Source of the DNA: Planctomycetota bacterium
GTDB lineage: Bacteria; Planctomycetota; B15-G4
Assembly: GCA_029245865.1 (NCBI GenBank)
Contig: JAQWOM010000016.1
Location: 1-42,297 of the forward strand
Direction: 5' to 3'
DNA: 42,297 bases
Shown here piece by piece: positions 7,849 through 14,690 of this stretch. The notes under the pieces were generated by a model, which saw only the letters and a program-made list of their open reading frames with translations, did not search any database and was not told the origin of the DNA. Position 1 is the first letter of the stretch; each line of letters begins with the position of its first letter. The position numbers were made by a program, and so were the translations under genes.

Positions 7849-9333
7849 ATGACGATCTCGGATGACTGGAACCTGGATGGGGAGTCGGAGCCGGCCCTGG
7901 AGCAAGGCGATGGGCTGGAGACCCTCACGGTTCCCCAGGTTTCTGAGCGAATCGAGGGCATTCTGCAGCGAGGCTTTCCGCGTCCGTTCTGGATGGTCGG
8001 CGAGGCCGTCGGTTGGGATCGAACTCGAGCGGCTGCAGCCAATAAGAAGAGCGGCCGGCACTGGTACTTCGAACTGGTGGACGATCAGGCCAAGGGAGGC
8101 CGGCGTGCCTCCCTGAGCGTGAAGATGTGGCAGGGAACTGTGGAGAAGCTGTTCGGGAGGCATGGGCGACTTGCCGCTCGACTGGACCCGGCGGATGGGC
8201 TTGTCTTGAAAGCCCTCGTGAAGCCCGACTTCTACGCCCCGCGGGGCCAACTCAGCTTCACGATCGAAGACATCGACCCGGAGCACACGCTCGGAAATCT
8301 AGACAAGCTGCGTCGGGAAGTGCTCTCGCGGCTGCAAGAGGAAGGCGCTGATGAGTGGAACAAGAACCTGTTGCTGCCCGATGTCCCGTTGCGGCTGGGG
8401 CTCGTCACATCGCGCGGGAGCGCAGCTCATCAAGATGTCATGGAAACCCTCAACACCTCCGGACTCGGTTTCGAGGTGCTTTTCTGTGATGCCAGGACGC
8501 AGGGAGCCGAGACCACGCCCTCTGTCTGTGGGGCCCTGACCACGCTCGCTCGGGAAGCGCCGGATGTGATCTTGCTGGTGCGCGGCGGAGGTTCACGTCT
8601 GGATCTTTCGTGGTTTGATCGGGAAGAGATCGCCCGCGCTGTCGCTCAGTGTTCGGTTCCAGTGCTCACGGGCATCGGGCATGAGATTGACACGTCTGTT
8701 GCTGATGTGATGGCGCATACGCCCTGTCGCACGCCGACTGCTGCGGCTGAGTTTGTGGTTGCGCGTGCTCGGCAGGCAGCCGAGGAGCTCGATCGCACTC
8801 GTGAGCAGCTTCTGCTTCACGTGTCTCGCACGCTGGATGAGCACTGGAGTTGGCTTGAGCGTAGTGCTCAAGGTCTGCTCCGTGGCGCACACGGAGCGTT
8901 GCGAGATTCTGACGTGCTGCTTTCCAACTCCTGGTATGAGCTCACTCAGCGCACCGAGAGTGTGTTGGCCCGAGCACGTGAGGGTGTGGAGAGAGGTCGA
9001 GTACGTCTCGTCAGCGGTTCTCATATCGATCGGATCAATCGATTGGATGCCGCACTCCAGTCCGATAACCAGCATCTGTCTGCCATGGCTGACCTGTCGC
9101 TGACACGTGCTGAGGCTGCCATCGAGTCGGTGGCTCAGCGGGTGCGCCTGCTTGACCCTCGATCTGTCCTGGCCAGAGGATATGCCTATCTCAAAAAGCC
9201 CGATGGGCGCATCCTGATGGATGTTGCCGCGTCGAAGTCGGGTGAAGAACTCACTGCAGTGCTGCGCGACGGTGAACTCGACCTTCGTGTTGCAGCCACC
9301 CGTTCCCTTCAACCGCCGGCCGAGTCGTCCTGA
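7849..9333 (+). CDS. xseA: Exonuclease VII large subunit
   Basis: A 494-residue subunit of exonuclease VII, which degrades single-stranded DNA from both ends in repair and recombination. The N-terminal OB-fold (about residues 20-140) opens with LTVPQVSERIEGIL and contains RPFWMVGEAVGW and the WQGTVEKLF segment. The catalytic domain has LGLVTSRGSAAHQDVM, DVILLVRGGGSRLDLSWFD and VLTGIGHEIDTSVADVMA, all hallmark motifs. The long helical region (about 300-440) would form the coiled-coil stalk that binds XseB. Slightly longer than usual because of a 20-residue acidic leader. The same frame is open far upstream, antisense to trxB, but that part is not coding. xseB follows after 66 bp. Confidence 0.95.
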   Translation: MTISDDWNLDGESEPALEQGDGLETLTVPQVSERIEGILQRGFPRPFWMVGEAVGWDRTRAAAANKKSGRHWYFELVDDQAKGGRRASLSVKMWQGTVEKLFGRHGRLAARLDPADGLVLKALVKPDFYAPRGQLSFTIEDIDPEHTLGNLDKLRREVLSRLQEEGADEWNKNLLLPDVPLRLGLVTSRGSAAHQDVMETLNTSGLGFEVLFCDARTQGAETTPSVCGALTTLAREAPDVILLVRGGGSRLDLSWFDREEIARAVAQCSVPVLTGIGHEIDTSVADVMAHTPCRTPTAAAEFVVARARQAAEELDRTREQLLLHVSRTLDEHWSWLERSAQGLLRGAHGALRDSDVLLSNSWYELTQRTESVLARAREGVERGRVRLVSGSHIDRINRLDAALQSDNQHLSAMADLSLTRAEAAIESVAQRVRLLDPRSVLARGYAYLKKPDGRILMDVAASKSGEELTAVLRDGELDLRVAATRSLQPPAESS

Positions 9334-9399
9334 GCCTCCTGGCTCACCGTTCGCGCCGGTTCTCCGACCCCTGTTCGCTCCTGCCCCGGAATCCAAACC

Positions 9400-9720
9400 A
9401 TGCCTGCGAAGAAGGCTGCCAAGTCCACCGAGAAGACCACCTTTGCGGAAGCTCGCACGCGTCTCGACGAGATCCTTGAAGCCCTCGAGCGAGATGCCGA
9501 TGACGTTGATCAGTTGGCCGCGCGTATCAAAGAAGCCTCGGAGTTGATCCGATTTTGTCGGGAGCGGCTTTCCTCAGCTCGGCATGAGGTGCGCGATGTG
9601 GTTGCGGAACTGGCCGCCGAAACCCAGGTCGAGGGCACTCCAGATGCCGAGCCAGAAACTTTTATTCCTGACGAAGACTCTGGTGAATCTGGTGACAGCG
9701 AAGGGTCCTTGCCCTTCTGA
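9400..9720 (+). CDS. xseB: Exonuclease VII small subunit
   Basis: A 106-residue small subunit; several copies wrap around the XseA stalk. The core FAEARTRLDEILEALERD, then the helix with ELIRFCRERLSSARHEV, is the two-helix hairpin of the family. It is longer than the usual 70-80 residues: a lysine-rich leader (MPAKKAAKSTEK) and an acidic, glutamate/aspartate/serine-rich tail of about 35 residues flank the core. It lies 66 bp after xseA and probably shares its transcript. The stop is only 6 bp from the end of the convergent minus-strand gene. Confidence 0.92.
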   Translation: MPAKKAAKSTEKTTFAEARTRLDEILEALERDADDVDQLAARIKEASELIRFCRERLSSARHEVRDVVAELAAETQVEGTPDAEPETFIPDEDSGESGDSEGSLPF

Positions 9721-9726
9721 TTTTGA

Positions 9727-10740
9727 TTAGCCGTTCGCGAGTGCTTGGCGCAGGAGTGCGACAATCTCTTCAAGAGGGATGGCACTGGCGGGGAAGTCAC
9801 CAGGGCTCATGTCCTGTGAGAAGCCGTCCCCCGCTAGATCTGGGTTCGAGAACCCCATCTGAGCGACGGGTTGATCGAGCGAGTTCACCCACCAGCAGGC
9901 TTTGTCGTGCTTGTTGGTCTCTCGCTCATTGAGGGTGCATACCAGGCGATCCAAGGAGATTCGGGGGGAGACCGCCCGAGTACCTAGGTCGAACCAGGAT
10001 TCGACTCGGTAGAGAAAGCGGCAGCGGGTTCCAGAGCCATCTTGCTGTGCGAGAAGGACGCGATGGCAGCTCCCGGCAGCGTGGTTCAAGCCGAGGCGTG
10101 TGTGGGGGTGATTGGACAGAACAACGGCGAAGTCGAGCGCGGGCTCTTGATTGATGGTCACGCCGTCTTGCTGATCTACCCGCTCGATGTCTCGCAGGAT
10201 GGCCTTCATGCGTTCTTCCCATGGCTCTACATGGGCAAACGGTTCGGCGATGAGAGAGGGCAGGTGTTCGAAGCACCAGGCGTAGCAGTTGGCTTTGCGC
10301 ACCTCGGGTGGAAGGTCGGGGGTTGGAGCCAGCGGCGAGGCTGGATGATCGGGCAGGCCCATGATGATCAGTTCGAGCGCCAGTGCATCGGCGCCATGCC
10401 ACGTGCCGAAGTCGCCCGTCGCCGCGGCGCGTAGCAGCAGATCTTTCGCAGCCAGTGCTTTGCCCGGCTGAAGCACGGCCCACGCGGACAAGACACCATC
10501 CGTGTCGTAGTGGTTGTTGGCCAACTGGTCGAAACAACCTGTCTGGCGAACGCGCTCTGCTTCAGGAAGTGCAGCCCAGGCGAGTGCTATGCCGGTGCTG
10601 AGGTCGCGCTTCAGGAGATCCGGAGTGCTGTTCCCCGGCCAGTGGCTCAGGCTTCGAAAGCCCGCAACGGTGCCATCGACATACAGAGTGCGCGCCGGTT
10701 CGGCGTCATGGGGCGCATAGAGAAAGCGGGGCGAAGTCAT
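9727..10740 (-). CDS. Hypothetical protein with a DHH-like HYDTDG motif (possibly DUF6687)
   Basis: A 337-residue soluble protein without signal peptide or membrane segment. The most telling stretch is NNHYDTDGVLSAWAVL near residues 74-89. It resembles the metal-binding D-H-H-x-D-x-D-G strand of DHH phosphoesterases, although the first residues differ. I recall a family of this kind as DUF6687, but that name is from memory. A second histidine cluster (SNHPHTRLGLNHAAGSCHR) lies near residues 208-226, which could complete a metal site. It starts 11 nt from a very stable hairpin and has no Shine-Dalgarno sequence. It is downstream of the histone gene on the same strand, 136 bp away. Function unknown. 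Confidence 0.6.
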   Translation of the reverse strand: MTSPRFLYAPHDAEPARTLYVDGTVAGFRSLSHWPGNSTPDLLKRDLSTGIALAWAALPEAERVRQTGCFDQLANNHYDTDGVLSAWAVLQPGKALAAKDLLLRAAATGDFGTWHGADALALELIIMGLPDHPASPLAPTPDLPPEVRKANCYAWCFEHLPSLIAEPFAHVEPWEERMKAILRDIERVDQQDGVTINQEPALDFAVVLSNHPHTRLGLNHAAGSCHRVLLAQQDGSGTRCRFLYRVESWFDLGTRAVSPRISLDRLVCTLNERETNKHDKACWWVNSLDQPVAQMGFSNPDLAGDGFSQDMSPGDFPASAIPLEEIVALLRQALANG

Positions 10741-10751
10741 CCGGCGCGTTA

Positions 10752-10789
10752 CCGGGCGGGGGAAGCCTTGAAGGACTTTCCCCGCCCGG
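10752..10789. repeat. Long GC-rich hairpin at the start of the HYDTDG gene
   Basis: An inverted repeat with arms 10752-10765 and 1076-10789 pairing over 14 bp (one G-T wobble), extendable by three pairs into the loop (arms taken as 10752-10765 and 10776-10789). There is no T-run on either side, so it is not a standard terminator. On the minus strand it ends 11 nt before the ATG at 10740 and would fold in the mRNA leader of that gene. Confidence 0.6.
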
Positions 10790-10795
10790 GAGTCG

Positions 10796-10815
10796 CCCCC
10801 GTTTCCGGGGGTTTT
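10796..10815 (+). terminator. Terminator-shaped hairpin on the plus strand
   Basis: CCCCCG (10796-10801) pairs with CGGGGG (10806-10811) around a TTTC loop and is followed by TTTTCTCTC. The shape is that of an intrinsic terminator reading left to right, but no plus-strand gene ends just before it. Its T-run is also part of the left arm of the next hairpin. Confidence 0.4.
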
Positions 10816-10863
10816 CTCTCAAACTCGTATCGAACTCAGTGGCTCGATGCGTTGAGAGAAAAC
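10811..10863. repeat. 20-bp imperfect hairpin after the histone gene
   Basis: GTTTTCTCTCAA (10811-10822) and its exact reverse complement (10852-10863) enclose a second paired segment, 10826-10833 with 10844-10851 (8 bp, one wobble). A 3-nt bulge lies on one side and a 10-nt loop at the tip. On the minus strand it follows the histone stop by 13 nt and could stabilise or end that transcript. No T-run follows in that direction. Confidence 0.6.
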
Positions 10864-10876
10864 GTCTTTGCAGGAC

Positions 10877-11059
10877 TTAGAGGTCGTGCGGACGAACGGT
10901 AGAGCGCTTGTTCGATGTTGTGCGTTCGCAAGCGGCCTCGAGCATTGACTTAACCTTGGCCGAAACGGCATCGGGCAATTCACCCGAGCACATCAGGCCC
11001 TTGGCCTTGAGCAACGCCTTGACCTTGCTTCCGATGATGAAGCTTTCCTTGTCTGACAT
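10877..11059 (-). CDS. Bacterial histone-fold protein (Bd0055-like)
   Basis: A 60-residue basic protein. Its layout is a single histone fold: a first helix (SKVKALLKAKG), a long central helix (DAVSAKVKSMLEAACERT), a short strand with the R-x-T-V pattern (NKRSTVRPHDL) and a C-terminal acidic residue where archaeal histones have R-K-T-V-x-x-x-D. Bacterial proteins of this kind are known from Bdellovibrio (Bd0055) and Leptospira, where they bind and coat DNA. The normal length of those proteins is about 60 residues. AAGGAG precedes the ATG on the minus strand. The gene stands alone between two long non-coding stretches, with a cluster of hairpins downstream. The alternative, a small unrelated helical protein, is less likely because the R-T-V-x-x-x-D signature is in the right place. 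Confidence 0.75.
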   Translation of the reverse strand: MSDKESFIIGSKVKALLKAKGLMCSGELPDAVSAKVKSMLEAACERTTSNKRSTVRPHDL

Positions 11060-11457
11060 CTCAATCTCCTTCGCGATTCGGAGGTGGACTCACGTGGATC
11101 GTTGGGCCGCCGAAAGCAACCGCAGGCGGAGAATACAGCCCTCAACCGGCTGATTCGCGAAGATTGTGAGGAAAACCGCCTTTCTGCACCCATTGCCGCG
11201 CTCATTTGAGGCTGCAGAGCCCAAATCTCGGGGAAAAAGCATCAATATGCCCCGATATGTAAGGGGTTTGCCGGGTCATGGGCCAGGTGGTGTGGGGGCT
11301 TCGCCCCGAAATCAAGAGGACTCAATGTGGAAGCTCGGTTGGTTCCCCTCTTGCGGAGTGTTACAGAAGACATGGATCGCGTCGGAGCTTGCCGATTCGG
11401 TCGATTTCGGCGTTGGGCTCAACCACCCGGCGCGATTGCCCACGAAAGAGAAATCTC
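11060..11457. other. Intergenic region between histone and lipoprotein genes
   Basis: 398 bp with divergent genes on both sides, so promoters for both should lie here, but I cannot point to a good -35/-10 pair. A small hairpin is present at 11204-11226 (ATTTG/CAAAT and GGCT/AGCC around GCAG). An 8-bp inverted pair (CTTCGCGA and TCGCGAAG, about 80 bp apart) lies in the histone leader. An open frame running from 11278 into the lipoprotein has no signal-peptide logic before 11458, so I leave it out. Confidence 0.4.
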
Positions 11458-12129
11458 ATGAGAGCCCTCGCCACCCTTCTTTTGTCCCTCGCGTTGTTCC
11501 TGCCCGGATGCTCTGGTCGGGACAACTATCTGACGAATCGGGTCGCTGATTTCTCGGACATCATCCGTGTGCAATTCATGGCCGGTGCCGGTGTCGGAGC
11601 CAAGGTGGAAGCGACGCGCTTGCTCCAACTCGGTTTCGTGTACACCCACAACAATTTCGCCTGGGGTTGGGCAAACCGCCGCCTCGGTGCGTGGCGTGAA
11701 TCCATCCGAAGCTGGGGTCTCATCGTCGGTCACTACTCCGAAGAAGTTGGTCCTCCGATGGACTACTACAGCGGGGACTATGGCTGGACGTTTGGTGAGA
11801 ATGGCGTGGGCTTTCAGACCGCGACCGGTGGACTCGATCTTGATCTGCTGACATTCCGCGGTACGGCCATGTTGTTCCTTGGAGCTGATCTCGAAGTGCG
11901 CCTGGGCGAAGTGATTGACTTCATCGCCGGTATCTTCCAGTTCGATCCCGCAGCCGATGACCGTGACTACGAGAACATGCGTCGACGGGAAGCAATCGAA
12001 GCCAAAGCGGACGATGCGGACTTCAACGATGATGGCTCTGATGATTCAGACGCGACCGAGCATGAGTCTGGTGATTCGGACGCGACCGAGCACGAGTCTG
12101 AAAAGGCGCCGGACAAGGACAGCGCCTAG
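11458..12129 (+). CDS. Lipoprotein with acidic repeat tail
   Basis: A 223-residue predicted lipoprotein. The signal peptide (MRALATLLLSLALFLPGCSG) ends in a clear lipobox, LPGC, so Cys18 would carry lipid and anchor the protein to the membrane. The mature part contains NRVADFSDIIRVQFMAGAGVGAKVEATRLLQLG followed by aromatic, glycine-rich segments, a pattern I associate with uncharacterised outer-membrane-associated lipoproteins of deltaproteobacteria and Planctomycetes. The last 50 residues are very acidic and hold a 10-residue tandem repeat. I chose ATG 11458 because it gives a signal peptide at the N-terminus; the open frame extends upstream to 11278. It converges with the secreted protease gene. 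Function unknown. Confidence 0.8.
   Translation: MRALATLLLSLALFLPGCSGRDNYLTNRVADFSDIIRVQFMAGAGVGAKVEATRLLQLGFVYTHNNFAWGWANRRLGAWRESIRSWGLIVGHYSEEVGPPMDYYSGDYGWTFGENGVGFQTATGGLDLDLLTFRGTAMLFLGADLEVRLGEVIDFIAGIFQFDPAADDRDYENMRRREAIEAKADDADFNDDGSDDSDATEHESGDSDATEHESEKAPDKDSA
12043..12102 (+). repeat. Two 30-bp in-frame tandem repeats
   Basis: Two near-identical 30-bp units (12043-12072 and 12073-12102) encode DSDATEHESG and DSDATEHESE in the lipoprotein tail. They differ at two synonymous positions and in the last codon, so the duplication is not brand new. The unit may vary in number between strains. Confidence 0.85.
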
Positions 12130-12144
12130 TCGGACGAAGTTTGT

Positions 12145-14613
12145 TTAGCCGTCGTTGGCTTGAGACACAGGTTCGACCAGCCGGGCATCCATGAGCCGGT
12201 GAGTCTCGAAGAGACTGAGCCAGGGGATGTCGCGTGAAAATGCGGTCAGTGGTTGGTTGCCTGTCGATTCGCGGATCGTGATGCCAAGGCCGAAGACCGA
12301 GTCAGGCGTGAGTCGAAGACCGACTGAAGGCTTTGCATCCTTCATGACGTGAACATCGGACGATCCCAGCCCAAGGGGCCCGGGTAAGTGGACCGTGACA
12401 CGGTTTCGATCACCCTCTTGCAAGGTCTCGATTCTTGCGCCAGGAATCGGGCGCTCGCCGATGAAGACGCCCCGTGGCGCCTCGAAGGCACGGACACTGA
12501 TTCTTGCAGGACCTGCGTAGACGTCCGAACCCGTGGCTTGCGCAGTTCCGGTGCGGGCATCCGAAGCCCAGCGACCCAGCGTGCCGCTGCCGTCCAGATC
12601 GACGAAGAGGTCGAAGCGCCCCTTGGATTCGACGGCGAGCACGAGTTCTTTTTTGTTCCAGCAAGCGAGCAACTGAATCGTTGGTGAGTGCGGGTCGGGA
12701 CCACTGGCAACAAAGCGCGGTTCGGTGCCCTGCGGAATTTTTCCGGTGAAGTTTGAGAGCGGCCAGGCATCGTCTCCGTCCGATGAGCCGTCCCCATCTG
12801 TGTCCGGATTGATTGGGTCTGTTCCTGTGTAGAGACCGGCCATGAACTCCGCGAGGTCTCCAAGGCCATCTCCATCGGTGTCGACCGTGTCAGGCGAACT
12901 TCCGAACCGTGATTCGTCGAGCGGCAGCGCGGGGTCGTGATCGGCTAGCCCGTCACCGTCCTTGTCCACGACTTCCAGTGGGCGGCGATAGGGAGGTCCC
13001 ACTTTCCCCCAGAATTCGGTGAGTCTGAGCAGAGCGGCCTGTCCGTCCCAGGCTTCGCCGACATCCAACTCAAGCCCATTTCCTCCGAGGAGCCCTGACG
13101 CATAGTCTTGCTCGAAATGGCCCGAGGGAAGGTCGTGGACGCCCACTGACGAAGCGATGCTCTCGTTCAGCACATGCTGCAATTCATGAACAAAATCCCA
13201 GGCCGCTGCTGCATCCGGGCCCATTGCGGCGGCCGGGGTGGCCACCCCGGCTGAGCGCCCAAAAGCCCCCGCGGTGTTTCCCAGGAGCGCAAAGTTGCCA
13301 AAGCTGCCTTCAAGGTCACCGGCGATGGCAAAGACGAGGCCATAAGCGTTGTTGGGAATCCCTTGCCGGCGGAGGTCGCGTTCCATGAACGCCATGGTGG
13401 GTCCGGACGTCGATGGGGTTGGTCCAGATCGCCGCATGAAGGTCAGGTCGAGAAGCAATTTCGCTGCCGTGTGTCGGAACACAAAGAGGCGTGCCGCTTC
13501 GAGACTTGCCTCGATACGCTTCGCTTCCTCTGCACCTCCGGGGAGTGAGTCGATGTAAATCACGACCAGGACCGGGAGCCGGCCGAGATTTTGGGAGCCT
13601 TCTGGTCGTGTCGAAAGAGCACGCGCACGAGTCTCTTCACTGAGATGTGTGAGCGGGTTGCCGAAGACATCAATTTCTCGGACCGAGTATTGGTGGGCAG
13701 ATCCGGGGGAGACCTCGTCAATAAAGAGTTGTCCGTCGACTCTCCCAATCGAATGACCCGTTTTTTCGCCAGGCGAACGCCGGAAGATTTCGAAAGGGGG
13801 GGGGCCGGAGAGCTGGAGGCGAATCTGTTCATGCCCAGCCAACAAATTCGGGGCAGGGGGTGCGGGTCGAAGCTTTTGAACGAGCACCGGTTGCCGCTCG
13901 CTTTCGAGGGAGCCGACGCGAGCCGAGATTGTGATCGGGCCTGCAGCGCGTGTGATGACACGATTCCCTTCCACAAGAACAGCTCGGTTCGGGGACGCCA
14001 CAAGTTCTGCAAGAGCGGTCAGGTCGGGCTTGCCTCCGAAGGCATCGCGCCCAGAGACAACGACGGGAAAGGCTCCTCCCTCAGGAAGAGTGGAGGGAAC
14101 ATTCTCGAGCATGATTCGGTCCACATTAACCTCGCCTAAAACTTTCAGTTCGGCGACATAAACAGGACCGGTTTCGTCGCTGCGTTCCACAGCGAATTCT
14201 AGTTTGGTTGTGGGAACGTTCCGGAGTCGGAATCTGGCCACACGCCCTTTCTCGACTTCGATTTCACCTGCGGCGAATCGGCGGCCGTCCTCGGCCACCA
14301 CGGTGAGGCTGACCAGATAAGGGTCGCGAGAGCCGGGCTGGAGAGAAACCTCGCGGACCACCTGAGTGGGGCTGAAGGTCAGCATGAAGGTGGCGGATGA
14401 TGACTTTGTGCGCACCGAGGTGCCGTTGCTGCGATCCATCAGGTCAGCTGGAGACCCGATATCCAGGGGGCTGGAATTTGCCTGGAGAAGTCCCAGTCGC
14501 CCCCAGCCAGCCAGATCGAAGTCGGTGTACACCTGCTCTGCGGAGGCGGGAACAACCGCTCCGAGCAGAATCACGACCAAGCGCGTGAGGCGGCGGACAC
14601 CCTGACCTCTCAT
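12145..14613 (-). CDS. Secreted putative zinc metalloprotease with calcium-binding repeats
   Basis: An 822-residue exported protein. The signal peptide (residues 1-25, cleavage after ASA) is followed by a jelly-roll-like region (about 30-155) resembling discoidin/carbohydrate-binding modules, then an Ig-like stretch (about 160-250) and a fibronectin-III-like stretch (about 255-335). Residues 340-545 look like a zincin domain: WDFVHELQHVLNE contains HExxH at 476-480, with further His/Asp/Glu residues downstream (GHFEQDY, LELDVGEAWDG) that may supply the third ligand. Residues 555-630 hold thrombospondin type 3 calcium repeats (DKDGDGLADHD, DTDGDGLGD, DTDGDGSSDGDD). The C-terminal 190 residues have a beta-rich look. 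I infer an extracellular or surface protease; the exact peptidase family is not recognised. Confidence 0.65.
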   Translation of the reverse strand: MRGQGVRRLTRLVVILLGAVVPASAEQVYTDFDLAGWGRLGLLQANSSPLDIGSPADLMDRSNGTSVRTKSSSATFMLTFSPTQVVREVSLQPGSRDPYLVSLTVVAEDGRRFAAGEIEVEKGRVARFRLRNVPTTKLEFAVERSDETGPVYVAELKVLGEVNVDRIMLENVPSTLPEGGAFPVVVSGRDAFGGKPDLTALAELVASPNRAVLVEGNRVITRAAGPITISARVGSLESERQPVLVQKLRPAPPAPNLLAGHEQIRLQLSGPPPFEIFRRSPGEKTGHSIGRVDGQLFIDEVSPGSAHQYSVREIDVFGNPLTHLSEETRARALSTRPEGSQNLGRLPVLVVIYIDSLPGGAEEAKRIEASLEAARLFVFRHTAAKLLLDLTFMRRSGPTPSTSGPTMAFMERDLRRQGIPNNAYGLVFAIAGDLEGSFGNFALLGNTAGAFGRSAGVATPAAAMGPDAAAAWDFVHELQHVLNESIASSVGVHDLPSGHFEQDYASGLLGGNGLELDVGEAWDGQAALLRLTEFWGKVGPPYRRPLEVVDKDGDGLADHDPALPLDESRFGSSPDTVDTDGDGLGDLAEFMAGLYTGTDPINPDTDGDGSSDGDDAWPLSNFTGKIPQGTEPRFVASGPDPHSPTIQLLACWNKKELVLAVESKGRFDLFVDLDGSGTLGRWASDARTGTAQATGSDVYAGPARISVRAFEAPRGVFIGERPIPGARIETLQEGDRNRVTVHLPGPLGLGSSDVHVMKDAKPSVGLRLTPDSVFGLGITIRESTGNQPLTAFSRDIPWLSLFETHRLMDARLVEPVSQANDG

Positions 14614-14690
14614 GCCTTCATGATCCTCTCCGAGGGCCGGAACGCAACCCGGCGTTGACCCAGGGCTGAGCGGTTATCAATGTGTGGCTC

